Notes under the pieces: generated by a model
Databases searched by the model: none
What the model saw: only the letters and a program-made list of their open reading frames with translations
Told to the model about the DNA's origin: nothing
Made by a program: the position numbers and the translations under genes
Shown here: positions 16,674 through 25,958 of the stretch, one piece after another
How positions within the stretch are numbered: position 1 is the stretch's first letter
How the letters are laid out: each line of letters begins with the position of its first letter
NCBI GenBank assembly: GCA_030427925.1
Contig: JAUICJ010000002.1
Span: 62,001 to 126,000, forward strand
Length of the DNA: 64,000 nt
From: Bacteroidia bacterium
Lineage (GTDB): Bacteria > Bacteroidota > Bacteroidia > Flavobacteriales_D > Sanyastnellaceae
Direction: 5' to 3'

Positions 16674-19585
16674 AGGCGGTTGCGATGGCCTGGGCATTGG
16701 CGGCAGCCGGAACGGGCTGGGCGCAGCAGGTGCCGGCATTTTTGACCGATTCAGCCGGCACGGCTTGGGCGGATTCGGTTTTGGCGACCTTGTCGTTGGA
16801 CCGCATGACGGCCCAGCTCCTCATGCCTCCCGTCTACTCCCGCGAGCAGACCGCCGATTGGGCCCGTGAGGAAAGGTGGTGCCGGGAATTCGGCATCGGT
16901 GGGGTCATCGCCATGCAGGGCCAACCCGCACTCCAACGCGAACGGATGCACCGGCTGCAAGACGCCTCTGCGATTCCGCTGATGGTCTCCACGGATGCCG
17001 AATGGGGCGCGTCCATGCGGTTCACGGAAACGCACGGTTATCCCCGCGCCATCACGCTCGGGGCCACGGACGACCCCGCTCTGGTGCGGCGGATGGGCCA
17101 GCTCATCGCGGAAGACCTGCGCATGCTAGGCATCCACGTGAACTTCGCCCCCGACGTCGACATCAACTCGAATCCCGCGAACCCGGTGATTGGGTTCCGG
17201 TCGTTTGGGGAAGATCCGGAACGGGTGACGCGCTTGGGCATCGCGTACAGCGATGGGCTGCAATCGCGGCGCGTTTTGGCCACGGCCAAGCACTTTCCTG
17301 GACATGGGGACACGGACGCGGATTCGCATTTGACCTTGCCGACCTTGAAGCACGATCGGGCGCGGTTTGACAGCGTGGAGCTGGTGCCGTTCCGCGGGTT
17401 GTCGGATGCGGGGGTGGGCGCGGTGATGGCGGCGCACCTGAACATTCCGGAGCTCGAGCCGACGCCGGGCTTGCCTTCTACGCTTTCGCGCGGCATCGTG
17501 ACGGACCTGCTCAGGGGCGAAATCGGCTTTCAGGGTTTGGTGTTTACGGACGCGATGACCATGAAGGGCTTTGCTGATTTTGCGGAGACGGAGACGCCGA
17601 ATGTGGATGCGCTGTTGGCGGGCAATGACGTGCTGTTGTTTCCGGCGGATCCGGAGGTCGTGATCGCGGAGGTGCGTGCCGCGGTGGCCGAGGGGAGGCT
17701 GGATTCGGCGGTGGTGGCTGAAAAGTGCCGGCGGGTGTTGCAGGCCAAACATTGGAGCCGCGCCATGGAGGCGCTGCCGGTTTGGGGCGAGGTGCTGGAG
17801 GGGGGGGCGGTTCGCGATTCGGTGCATCGGGCGATTTTGGAGGCGGCGGTGACGGTGGTGACGAATCGCCGGGGCGTGTTGCCGTTGGGCGCGGGGGTGC
17901 GGGATGTGAAGGTGTTGCGGCTGGGGTCGAGCGAGGGGCCGTTGGCTGAGCGGTTGGGACGGGTCATGGGCGGTGCGGTGCGCGTGGAGGATGCGGCGTT
18001 TCCATCGGACGTGGCGAAGTGGTGGGAACGGGGGGAACGGGGGGACGCCATCGTGGTGGCCGTGAGCGGAACGGACCGGCGGGTGGGGAAAGGTTATGGG
18101 GTCAGCGCGGAGGAACTGGCGGGGTTGGAGGATTTGGCGGCGCGCGTTTCGGCGGCGCCGGGCAGTCCGCCGCTGGTGGTCGTGGTGTTCGGGTCGCCGT
18201 ACTTGCTCGACCGCATGACGCGGGTGGCTGCGTTGAGCGATGCCGTGGTGGTGGCGTATGAGGACGAGCCGGTGGCGGAGGCCGTGGCGGGCGAGCTCAT
18301 CGGTGGGGCGATCGGCGCGTCGGGGACGTTGCCGGTTTCGGCGGGCGGATTCCCGGTGGGCTGGGGCGTTCCGGCGTTGGGTGGAGTGCGGTTGGGGTTT
18401 GCGGATGCACCATTTGCGGGGAGGGCGGCCATCGACTCGATTGTGGAGGCGGCGATGGCGCAGGGGGCGATGCCGGGGTGCCGGGTCGTGGCGGTGCACC
18501 GGGGTCGCATCGTGCACGATGGGTGCTACGGCACGCTGGATGGGCGACAGGCTGTGGAGCCGGGATCGGTGTATGATTTGGCCAGCATCACGAAAGTGGC
18601 GGCGTCGACCATCAGCTTGATGGCGCTTGAGGAAGCGGGAAAACTGAGCCGGAAGGATCGGCTGGATGCGCACCTGCCTGAACTGGTGGGCACCGAACTT
18701 GGCGAGCGCATCGTGGAAGACATCTTGGCGCATCGGGCGGGTTTGAAGGCGTGGATTCCGTTTTACCTCGAGGCGCTCGAACAGCCGGGCGTCTTCGTGC
18801 GGGAGCCGGACGCGACGCACCGGACCCAAGTTGCAGATGGCGTGTACCAGTTGGACAGCTACCGGGACACGGTCTTGCAGCGCATTGTGGAGGCGGAGGT
18901 GGATCCGGTGGGGACGAACCGGTACAGCGATTTGGGCTATTACTTGCTGCAGCAAGTGGTGGAACGGCTTTCAGGCCAAACCCTCGACCAATTCGTCACC
19001 CGCCGGTTCTACGAGCCCATGGGCCTTGCGCGCATCGGATACCAGCCGATGAACTGGGCCGTTCCCCGTGAAATCGCACCGACGGAAATGGACCAGGTCT
19101 TCCGCGAGCAAACCGTGCACGGGCACGTCCACGACCCCGGTGCCGCCATGCTGGGCGGCGTGGCAGGGCACGCGGGGCTCTTCAGCGACGCGTACGACCT
19201 CGCGCGGCTGTTCTACATGCTCATGCGAGGCGGCTATTACGGTGGGGAAGCGTTGCTCGATGCCGAAACCATCCACGCCTGGACCCAGCGGGTGGATCCG
19301 GACCCCAAGCACCGCAAGGCGTGCGGATTCGATCGGCCCGAGGCCGAACCCGATGAAGGGCCCACGTGCAACGAGGCGGGTTGGGCGAGCTTTGGTCACA
19401 CGGGGTTCACGGGGACGGTCGCGTGGGCGGATCCGGATGCGGATTTGGTCTACATCTTTTTGAGCAATCGCGTGCACCCGAATGCGGAAAACTGGAAGCT
19501 GGTGAAGCTGAACGTTCGGACGGAAATTCAGCGGGTGATTTACCAAACCTTACAGCGCCCCGAGCGGTTTTCCCTCCATGACTGA
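16670..19585 (+). CDS. GH3 beta-N-acetylglucosaminidase (NagZ-type) fused to a class C beta-lactamase-like serine hydrolase
   Basis: A 971-residue exported protein: signal peptide to about residue 25, a NagZ-like GH3 barrel to about 370 with the catalytic loop KHFPGHGDTDADSH near 206-219, a GH3 C-terminal sandwich to about 570, then a beta-lactamase/penicillin-recognition domain with SITK near 638, YSD near 751 and HTGFTGT near 909. Such fusions occur in Bacteroidota; the likely role is trimming peptidoglycan fragments in the periplasm. The ATG overlaps the cmk stop; bshA starts 8 bases inside its end. The stretch from about 17,400 to 18,500 is strikingly G-rich on the coding strand. Confidence 0.88.
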   Translation: MKAVAMAWALAAAGTGWAQQVPAFLTDSAGTAWADSVLATLSLDRMTAQLLMPPVYSREQTADWAREERWCREFGIGGVIAMQGQPALQRERMHRLQDASAIPLMVSTDAEWGASMRFTETHGYPRAITLGATDDPALVRRMGQLIAEDLRMLGIHVNFAPDVDINSNPANPVIGFRSFGEDPERVTRLGIAYSDGLQSRRVLATAKHFPGHGDTDADSHLTLPTLKHDRARFDSVELVPFRGLSDAGVGAVMAAHLNIPELEPTPGLPSTLSRGIVTDLLRGEIGFQGLVFTDAMTMKGFADFAETETPNVDALLAGNDVLLFPADPEVVIAEVRAAVAEGRLDSAVVAEKCRRVLQAKHWSRAMEALPVWGEVLEGGAVRDSVHRAILEAAVTVVTNRRGVLPLGAGVRDVKVLRLGSSEGPLAERLGRVMGGAVRVEDAAFPSDVAKWWERGERGDAIVVAVSGTDRRVGKGYGVSAEELAGLEDLAARVSAAPGSPPLVVVVFGSPYLLDRMTRVAALSDAVVVAYEDEPVAEAVAGELIGGAIGASGTLPVSAGGFPVGWGVPALGGVRLGFADAPFAGRAAIDSIVEAAMAQGAMPGCRVVAVHRGRIVHDGCYGTLDGRQAVEPGSVYDLASITKVAASTISLMALEEAGKLSRKDRLDAHLPELVGTELGERIVEDILAHRAGLKAWIPFYLEALEQPGVFVREPDATHRTQVADGVYQLDSYRDTVLQRIVEAEVDPVGTNRYSDLGYYLLQQVVERLSGQTLDQFVTRRFYEPMGLARIGYQPMNWAVPREIAPTEMDQVFREQTVHGHVHDPGAAMLGGVAGHAGLFSDAYDLARLFYMLMRGGYYGGEALLDAETIHAWTQRVDPDPKHRKACGFDRPEAEPDEGPTCNEAGWASFGHTGFTGTVAWADPDADLVYIFLSNRVHPNAENWKLVKLNVRTEIQRVIYQTLQRPERFSLHD

Positions 19586-20729
19586 CCCCAACTCCACCCG
19601 GCCCATGCGCATCGGCATCGTGTGCTACCCCACCTTCGGCGGCTCCGGCGTCGTGGCCACCGAACTCGGAAAGGGCCTGGCGGCGAAAGGGCACGAAATC
19701 CACTTCATCACCTACGACCAACCCGCTCGCCTGGGGAGCTTCCACGCGAACGTGTTCTACCACGAGGTCCGCGTGTTGGATTACCCGCTGTTCGATTACC
19801 CGCCCTACGAGTTGGTGCTGGCGAGCAAGCTGGTGGAAGTCACGCGGCAGCACCAGCTCGATCTCATTCACGCGCACTATGCGATTCCGCATGCCAGCGC
19901 CGCGTTCACGGCGCGGGCCATTCTGGAGCAGGAAGGGCTTCGCGTGCCCTACATCACGACGCTTCACGGCACCGACATCACGTTGCTCGGGCGGGACCCT
20001 TCCTTCGAGCCGGTGATCTCGTTTGCCATCAACCAAAGCGATGCCGTGACCGCTGTTTCGGAAAGCTTGAAGGACGATACGCGCCATTTGTTTGGCGTAA
20101 ATCGGGAAATTGAAGTGGTCCCCAACTTCTTCTGTCCCAACCACTTCGCCATCCCCGTCAAGGAAGACTTGCGCGCTGCGATCGCTCCAGCGAATGAGCC
20201 CATCATCACGCACATCAGCAACTTCCGCCCCCTCAAGCGCGTGCAGGACGTGGTGCAAGCCTTTGCTCGGGTCCGCGCCGCTCAACCCGCCAAGTTGCTC
20301 TTCATCGGTGATGGCCCTGAACGCTATGCGGCTGAAGTCCTCGCTGAAAAGTTGGGCGTCCATCGGGACACGTTGTTCTTGGGCAAGGTGAAGAACCCCA
20401 TCGAAGCGCTGCTCATCAGCGACCTGTTCATGCTGCCCTCCGAGTCGGAGAGTTTCGGACTCTCGGCCTTGGAAGCCATGGCAGCGGGCGTTCCCGTGGT
20501 GGCTTCCACGGCCGGGGGCATCTCGGAAGTCGTCGAGGACGGAGTCGCGGGCATCCTTTGCCCCATCGGCGATGTCGATGCGCTGGCTGCAGCCGCCTTG
20601 CACCTGCTCAGCGATCCCGAGCGCCTCGAACGCTTTTCCTTGCAAGCCCTGCAATCCGCTGACCGATTCCACATCGAACGCGTCCTTCCTGAATACGAGC
20701 GGATTTACCGACGCGTCCTCAATTTTTGA
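19578..20729 (+). CDS. bshA: N-acetyl-alpha-D-glucosaminyl L-malate synthase
   Basis: GT4 glycosyltransferase for the first step of bacillithiol synthesis, joining GlcNAc from UDP-GlcNAc to malate. Seen: RIGIVCYPTFGGSGVVATELG at the N-terminus, the AHYAIPHA and TLHGTDITLLG blocks, NFRPLKRVQDVVQAF, and the nucleotide-binding ESESFGLSALEAMAAGVPVVAS; 383 residues, the usual length. The ATG at 19578 overlaps the previous gene; an internal ATG at 19605 (MRIGIV) is an equally plausible start. bshB and bshC are not in the window. Confidence 0.9.
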   Translation: MTDPNSTRPMRIGIVCYPTFGGSGVVATELGKGLAAKGHEIHFITYDQPARLGSFHANVFYHEVRVLDYPLFDYPPYELVLASKLVEVTRQHQLDLIHAHYAIPHASAAFTARAILEQEGLRVPYITTLHGTDITLLGRDPSFEPVISFAINQSDAVTAVSESLKDDTRHLFGVNREIEVVPNFFCPNHFAIPVKEDLRAAIAPANEPIITHISNFRPLKRVQDVVQAFARVRAAQPAKLLFIGDGPERYAAEVLAEKLGVHRDTLFLGKVKNPIEALLISDLFMLPSESESFGLSALEAMAAGVPVVASTAGGISEVVEDGVAGILCPIGDVDALAAAALHLLSDPERLERFSLQALQSADRFHIERVLPEYERIYRRVLNF

Positions 20730-20732
20730 CCC

Positions 20733-21290
20733 ATGCGCACCCTTGGATCCCGCATTTCGTACGAACAAACGAGCGATCAATTCACCGTCGTCATCACGCA
20801 AGAAATTCCGCGCATGTCGTTCCTGCTGCTCATCGGCTGGTGGCTGGCGTGGTGGGGCATCGGAGCGGTGTTCCTGTGGGAATGGGCCCAAACCGAAATC
20901 CCCGATGAACGGATGTTTTTTTCCATCTCCTTGGCGTTTTGGGCTTATTTCGCCTTCCGTGTAGGCAAGGTCATTGCGTGGCGCAAATGGGGAAGGGAAC
21001 TCATCCGCATCACGCCCACGGAATTGAGCGTCAAGAACGCGTTCGGTTCGTACGGTCGGGCGGTCGCGGTGCCCTTGGCCAGCGTCGAGCGCATGGAGGT
21101 CGTGAAGCGCGATCCGACGAAATTCCTCCAGACGCTGGATCAGAGCTTTTGGATCATGGGCGGGGAGAGTTTGGTGGTGCGGAGCAGTGTGCGGCGTTTG
21201 CCATTGGGCAAACAACTGAGCGAACGCGAAGCCGGTGCCCTGGCAAAAGCGATGGACGGTGCGATTCGCAAGCTGAACAAATCCCGGTAA
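20733..21290 (+). CDS. membrane protein with two transmembrane segments, unknown function
   Basis: A 185-residue protein starting 3 bases after bshA. Two hydrophobic segments (about residues 28-48 and 63-80) are followed by a soluble domain of beta-strand character (ELIRITPTELSVKNAFGSYGRAVAVPLASVERMEV) that resembles a small PH-like or YdbS-like fold by impression. No catalytic motif. Operon position suggests cotranscription with cmk and bshA but not a shared function. Confidence 0.7.
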   Translation: MRTLGSRISYEQTSDQFTVVITQEIPRMSFLLLIGWWLAWWGIGAVFLWEWAQTEIPDERMFFSISLAFWAYFAFRVGKVIAWRKWGRELIRITPTELSVKNAFGSYGRAVAVPLASVERMEVVKRDPTKFLQTLDQSFWIMGGESLVVRSSVRRLPLGKQLSEREAGALAKAMDGAIRKLNKSR

Positions 21291-21366
21291 TTCCCGGCCA
21301 CAAAGTCCCCTCCCCCATCGGTGAACTCTGCTTCGCTGCGAACGAATTCATGCGTTGTTTCGGGAC

Positions 21367-22059
21367 ATGATGAAGCGAAACACGGCCTGGGCCTTTGCGG
21401 TCATGGGCTGCGTTGTGGGGATGGGATGTCACCCGCAGCGCGAATCGAAGGGCGACGATTGGAGGTGGGAAGTGCGCTATTTGGACGGCTCCTTGCCCCC
21501 ATCGGGCGAGGCGGAAGTGTGGTCCATTGGAGCCGCATCGGAGACGGGATGGGCCATCGAATCCGGGTCCTTGTTAGGAACCGTGGTGCTGCACGAAGGC
21601 CGCGGTGAATGGCCCGCTTCGGAGCAGCCCGTCGCGATCAACCTGCATGCAGAGCACCCCAACGGGAGCACCCAAAGCCGCTCCGGAATTCGAATCGACG
21701 GGACCCAAAGCCCCGTGATCGAATTGCCCACCCCCACCTTACTGGCACTCCACATCGTCCGACCGAGGCTCGTCGGTGGCCGACTTCACGCTCGGTTGAG
21801 CGAAGGGATGGGCGAGCCCGACCTCAGTACGTGGTTGGATGACGCGCCTTCTTCGGCAACGGCCGTGATGGCTCCGCATGCCGCTCCGCGTCCCCTGCTG
21901 TTGGAATTTGAGTTCCCGGTGGGAGTCGATCGCTGGCCGGTTCATGTCCAATGGTATTGGCAGCCCAACACCGGGGGCATCGAACCGCTAAGGACCGAAG
22001 TGTTCGTCATTTCCCGCGCCCAAGCAGGCTCCACCGTAGCAGTTCAATCCTCCATTTGA
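21367..22059 (+). CDS. predicted lipoprotein, unknown function
   Basis: A 230-residue protein with a lipoprotein-type signal: MMKRNTAWAFAVMGCVVGMGC, Cys near residue 21 as the likely lipidated site. The mature part is rich in beta-strand and Trp, with no motif I recognise. I chose ATG 21367; a TTG at 21355 is less likely. The next gene, a large secreted protein, starts 6 bases after the stop, so the two are probably cotranscribed. Confidence 0.7.
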   Translation: MMKRNTAWAFAVMGCVVGMGCHPQRESKGDDWRWEVRYLDGSLPPSGEAEVWSIGAASETGWAIESGSLLGTVVLHEGRGEWPASEQPVAINLHAEHPNGSTQSRSGIRIDGTQSPVIELPTPTLLALHIVRPRLVGGRLHARLSEGMGEPDLSTWLDDAPSSATAVMAPHAAPRPLLLEFEFPVGVDRWPVHVQWYWQPNTGGIEPLRTEVFVISRAQAGSTVAVQSSI

Positions 22060-22065
22060 CGGCGC

Positions 22066-25000
22066 ATGTTCTCGAATTCATTGCGCCCCTGGCTTCAGGG
22101 GCTGATCGGTGCTGCCCTGATGTGGACCAACAGTTGCGCGCTGCACGCACAGCATGCTCCTGCCTCCATGCGGCAGGAAGCCTTCCTCGCCTCAGGCGAG
22201 CGGTGGCCGGCCGTTCGGGCAGCCTTGGACCGGCACTCGGCAACGCCTTTGCTTGCGGCACTGGTTCCTTGCCATTCTGATCGTTCCTCGCATGGCGGGA
22301 TGGTCTCCAGCCGGATGACGTTGCGAAACGGCGAGTCGGTGGTCTGGGAACTCTTACCGGACGGCCTGCCCGACACGCTGCGTCAGCACGAGCCGCAACT
22401 TTGGGTGGACGGCATGCTCCAAGGGACGGGCTGGAACGTTCCGTTGCCGTTTGTGGCGGCATCGAATGCGGATTTGTCGTGGGTTGAAGTCCGGCTTCCT
22501 CGAAGTGCCGATACCCTTCGCTGGTCGGTTGCAATTCCCCTGAAGTCGACGTGCGTGCCCCCCGCCCCTGACCTGCCGCCCTGGCCTTTCAGCACGCCCT
22601 CCAATCCATGGTGGATCACCGTGCCGCACGGGAGCGGCACGGTGGAGGGCATGGCCCTCACGCGACTGGGTTCGGACGGCGCCTTTGACCGGCCGCTGAT
22701 CGTGGTGGAGGGCTTCGATCCGGATTTGACGGACGCATCGCCGAGTTATGGGTTTGGGACCATGAACTGGGATGCGATTTGGGACTGCAGCGATTTGGCG
22801 TATCCCAATACGGCGGCGATGGCGGTGCTGCTGGACTCGCTAACGGAGGTGGGATTTGATTTGGTTTACGTGGATTTTGCGGACGGGACACGCCCTGCAG
22901 CGGCGCAAGCGGCGTTGCTTTCTCGGGTTCTGGATTTGGTCAGCGAATCCGTGACGGGGGGTGGGAATTCGGTGGTGGTCGGGGCGAGCATGGGGGGAGC
23001 GATCTGCCGATTGGCCTTGCGCCAGCGGGAACTCGACGGCATTTCTGATTGCGTAAGCCAATTTGTTGCGCTCGATACGCCACACCAAGGGGCCTACTTG
23101 CCGTTGGCCCTTCAAGAAGCGCTCGCCTTCTTCGCCGAGCAAGACGTTCAAGCGGCCTCCTTGTTGGAAGCCTTGAATTCGCCCGCGGCTCGTGAACTGC
23201 TCTTGCTTACACCGGATGGAGCCTTGCCCGAGCACCTGGCCCTCAAGGCCGAATTGGACGAACTCGGCTGGCCCTTGGTTCCGCATTGTTTGGCGATTTC
23301 GAACGGCCATCCGCTGGTCTCGATGAATCAGGGCGGATCCGCGCTCCTCGAAGGGGTCGTCAACGAATGGGGCGTGAATTGGGCCCAAATCCAACTCTGG
23401 CCATTGCCCGGCAACCCTTACCATTCCGCTGCCACACCATCCGCCTCCGTGGTGTTCGATTGCAGCCTGCCTAACCTCGATGGAACGTGGTGGACAGATC
23501 CCGTCCTGTCCTCTACCGCGTACTGCAATCCCGCCGCACCCGCTTGGGAAGACGTTCCGGGAAGCTCCTCTCCGCACATCCAAGCCCTCTCGCAAGGGCT
23601 GGTCAACCTCGGATTTGACCTCGTCAACAGCGTGGACTGGACGGTCTTCGTGCCCGTCGCGTCTGCCCTGGATGAAGGCGGCTCGGCATCGGTGATGCGA
23701 CGGCATGAACCTGTGGGTTCAGCACCCGCGCCCCATTGCGACCTGACGGGGCACGTGGACCATTTGCTGGAATTCATCCTCGAGGGAGCGGATGTAGCCG
23801 CCCATTCTTCGGACGATGCAGTCGGCTTCCCGCATTGGGGACACCTGAGACCGATGCGGACCTTCATGGGAGGTGGGGCGATTCAAAATGGCCAAGCCTG
23901 GACCATTGCGACCCCATTGGGCAACGGCGGTTGGGGCTCGGGTTGGCCATCCTTTACGGTGGACCTCGCCCCGTGTGCTTCCAGCTTGATCATCGACGAG
24001 GGGGGGACCTTGGTCATCGGAGAGTCCAGCGGACAAGGAACGGGCACCCTCCAAGTGAACTCAGGGAATGCCGTGCGATTGCAACCTGGAGGAAGCCTCC
24101 ACATCGGGTCGGGAAGTTGCTTGCGAATTCGGGCTGGCGGAACGCTTTATTGCAACGGAGGCGCGTTGCAATTGAGTGAAGGTGCATCCCTCGAGGTGGA
24201 GCCTGGAGGACGCATTGAAGTGGCCGGGGACACGGAACTCCTGTTGCCCCATTCGGCTGCATGGACCCAATTCGGTGAATTGAATTGCGCGTACGGAACC
24301 TCCTTCGTCGTGGTGGGAGACGCAGCCAGTTCCGTATTCCTCTCGGGCACCGTGCAGGTAGGAGAATATGCGGAATGGCGCCTGCAGGGAATGGATTTGC
24401 CCCTCAACGTCGTCCTATCTGGCGCCACCGAGTGCGTGGGAACCGGTGTTGTGAGGTGGCAACGGCTTGAAGTGCATCAAGATCCCGGGAGCTTCATTGA
24501 CTTCCATGCGGACCAGCGGTGGAACGCGGTGAATGTTTGGTCGGACGGGTCGTCGGCCATCGCATCGCATGCGCGTTGGCGGTGGCAAGTCGGGTCAGGA
24601 GACCGCCTCGACATTCACCACAGTCGACCGGGCAATGCTGACCCCTTTTGGGACCAGGTCCAGCTCACCTCGGCTCAAGTCCTCACGGAGTTCAGTGCTC
24701 CGCGGATTTGGGATTGCGCATTCACCAACACAGAATGGGAAGCGTGGTTCGCCTCCGGCGGGGAATGGAAGCGCAGTGCTTTTGCGGGAAACGGGGGGAA
24801 TACGGGCCTGCACATCGCCCATTCAACGGGGGACGTGCGGGTTGAAGACTGTGGTTTTTCCGGATGCCAAACCGGGGTGCGCTTGGACCACGCTGAAGCA
24901 CATTTTGCCTGTTCATCCTGGATCCACAACGAAACGGGAATCGCCCTTGCCGACGGAGGAAACGCGTGGCTGACGGGCGCGCATGGAGGCCACAACCGTT

Positions 25001-25524
25001 TCGAGATGAACGATGTGCACGCGGATTGGGAAAGTGGTCCTTGGTGGAATTGCGCAGGAGGATACAACGACTTTGGACCGTTCAATGTGGCGGGCTTCAC
25101 TGGAGAATTGGACTTTGCGTCCTCGACCTTTTCCCCAGTGCTCGACGCCACGCAAAACAACTGGCATAATGGATTGAACTACAATGGATTTACTGGACCA
25201 CCCATGGAAATCTCGACGCTTCCTCAAGCCCCCGGTCCCACCTCATGTGCTCCGAGTCCCCACCCCAACCCCATCAATGACTCGCCCAAGTCGGCCTGGG
25301 TGCAGCACGGACGGGAACTCCATTGGCACCCGGCTTCTCCCAGCGCAGGCACCCTTCGGTTGCACGATGTCACGGGGAGGGTATTGGATGAAACCGCTGT
25401 GGAAGAACCGGTAAAGGAAATTGTTTGGGCTTGCCCTGAATTCGCGAGCGGCATCCACCTCATCGAATGGATTCCTTGGGACGGAACGCTTGGGCGGGAA
25501 ACGGCTTGGATTTGGCTTCAATGA
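22066..25524 (+). CDS. secreted alpha/beta-hydrolase fused to a right-handed beta-helix, with T9SS type A sorting domain
   Basis: A 1152-residue exported protein. Signal peptide ends in ALHAQ near 29. An alpha/beta-hydrolase region spans about residues 185-570, with a nucleophile-elbow motif GASMGG near 306 (Ser candidate) and LDTPHQGAYLPLAL just after it, as in PGAP1/lipase-like esterases. From about 640 come beta-helix repeats (GGTLVIGESSG, GGSLHIGSGSCLRIRAGG) to about 1050. The C-terminal 80 residues (HPASPSAGTLRLHDVTGRVLDE, ASGIHLIEW) match T9SS type A sorting domains. Substrate unknown; a surface esterase is inferred. Confidence 0.75.
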   Translation: MFSNSLRPWLQGLIGAALMWTNSCALHAQHAPASMRQEAFLASGERWPAVRAALDRHSATPLLAALVPCHSDRSSHGGMVSSRMTLRNGESVVWELLPDGLPDTLRQHEPQLWVDGMLQGTGWNVPLPFVAASNADLSWVEVRLPRSADTLRWSVAIPLKSTCVPPAPDLPPWPFSTPSNPWWITVPHGSGTVEGMALTRLGSDGAFDRPLIVVEGFDPDLTDASPSYGFGTMNWDAIWDCSDLAYPNTAAMAVLLDSLTEVGFDLVYVDFADGTRPAAAQAALLSRVLDLVSESVTGGGNSVVVGASMGGAICRLALRQRELDGISDCVSQFVALDTPHQGAYLPLALQEALAFFAEQDVQAASLLEALNSPAARELLLLTPDGALPEHLALKAELDELGWPLVPHCLAISNGHPLVSMNQGGSALLEGVVNEWGVNWAQIQLWPLPGNPYHSAATPSASVVFDCSLPNLDGTWWTDPVLSSTAYCNPAAPAWEDVPGSSSPHIQALSQGLVNLGFDLVNSVDWTVFVPVASALDEGGSASVMRRHEPVGSAPAPHCDLTGHVDHLLEFILEGADVAAHSSDDAVGFPHWGHLRPMRTFMGGGAIQNGQAWTIATPLGNGGWGSGWPSFTVDLAPCASSLIIDEGGTLVIGESSGQGTGTLQVNSGNAVRLQPGGSLHIGSGSCLRIRAGGTLYCNGGALQLSEGASLEVEPGGRIEVAGDTELLLPHSAAWTQFGELNCAYGTSFVVVGDAASSVFLSGTVQVGEYAEWRLQGMDLPLNVVLSGATECVGTGVVRWQRLEVHQDPGSFIDFHADQRWNAVNVWSDGSSAIASHARWRWQVGSGDRLDIHHSRPGNADPFWDQVQLTSAQVLTEFSAPRIWDCAFTNTEWEAWFASGGEWKRSAFAGNGGNTGLHIAHSTGDVRVEDCGFSGCQTGVRLDHAEAHFACSSWIHNETGIALADGGNAWLTGAHGGHNRFEMNDVHADWESGPWWNCAGGYNDFGPFNVAGFTGELDFASSTFSPVLDATQNNWHNGLNYNGFTGPPMEISTLPQAPGPTSCAPSPHPNPINDSPKSAWVQHGRELHWHPASPSAGTLRLHDVTGRVLDETAVEEPVKEIVWACPEFASGIHLIEWIPWDGTLGRETAWIWLQ

Positions 25525-25946
25525 TGCAAGACGTATTGAACAGCGGCCTCATATCCTGCAAAACCAAGGCCGCTGATGACCGCCGCGCACACCCCGGAAA
25601 TCATGGAATGCTGCCGGAAGGGTTCACGCGCATAGATGTTCGTCAAATGCACCTCAATCACCGGGGCATCGATGGCGGCTACGGCATCGCGCAAGGCCAC
25701 ACTCGTGTGCGTGAACCCCCCAGGATTGAACACAATGCCGTCGGCCTTGAATCCATGGGCGTGCAACGCATCGATCAATTCGCCTTCGTGGTTCGATTGA
25801 ATGATGTGAACTTCGGCGCCTTCACGCGCCCACCTCGGAAGCTGCGCGGTCATCCAATCCGTCAGGGATTCTCTTCCATACACCGAGGGTTCCCGTTGGC
25901 CCACGAGGTTGAGGTTGGGACCTTGCAAGACCAAAATCGACTTCAT
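25518..25946 (-). CDS. aroQ: type II 3-dehydroquinate dehydratase
   Basis: Converts 3-dehydroquinate to 3-dehydroshikimate (shikimate pathway). Seen: LQGPNLNLVGQREPSVYG with the catalytic Tyr, IIQSNHEGELIDALHAHG, FNPGGFTHTSVALRDA, and VIEVHLTNIYAREPFRQHS; 142 residues, normal. The promoter element TAACTTCG sits 4 bases before the ATG, and its TAA is the stop of the SLC13 gene upstream. The end overlaps the tail of the facing lipase/beta-helix gene by 7 bases. Confidence 0.96.
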   Translation of the reverse strand: MKSILVLQGPNLNLVGQREPSVYGRESLTDWMTAQLPRWAREGAEVHIIQSNHEGELIDALHAHGFKADGIVFNPGGFTHTSVALRDAVAAIDAPVIEVHLTNIYAREPFRQHSMISGVCAAVISGLGFAGYEAAVQYVLHH

Positions 25947-25950
25947 GATG

Positions 25951-25958
25951 CGAAGTTA
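25951..25958 (-). promoter_or_regulatory. -7 promoter element TAACTTCG of aroQ
   Basis: TAnnTTCG match 4 bases (CATC) before the aroQ ATG. Its first three bases are the stop codon of the SLC13 gene, the same arrangement as at 2142-2149. Confidence 0.55.

Noticed and set aside
15249-16739. 496-codon minus-strand frame opposite porQ and cmk
   Set aside because: Antisense to two well-supported genes and Arg/Pro-rich low complexity.
17126-18955. 609-codon frame on the minus strand, rich in Arg and His
   Set aside because: It is the mirror of the G-rich GH3/beta-lactamase gene; composition follows from the coding strand, and no motif appears.
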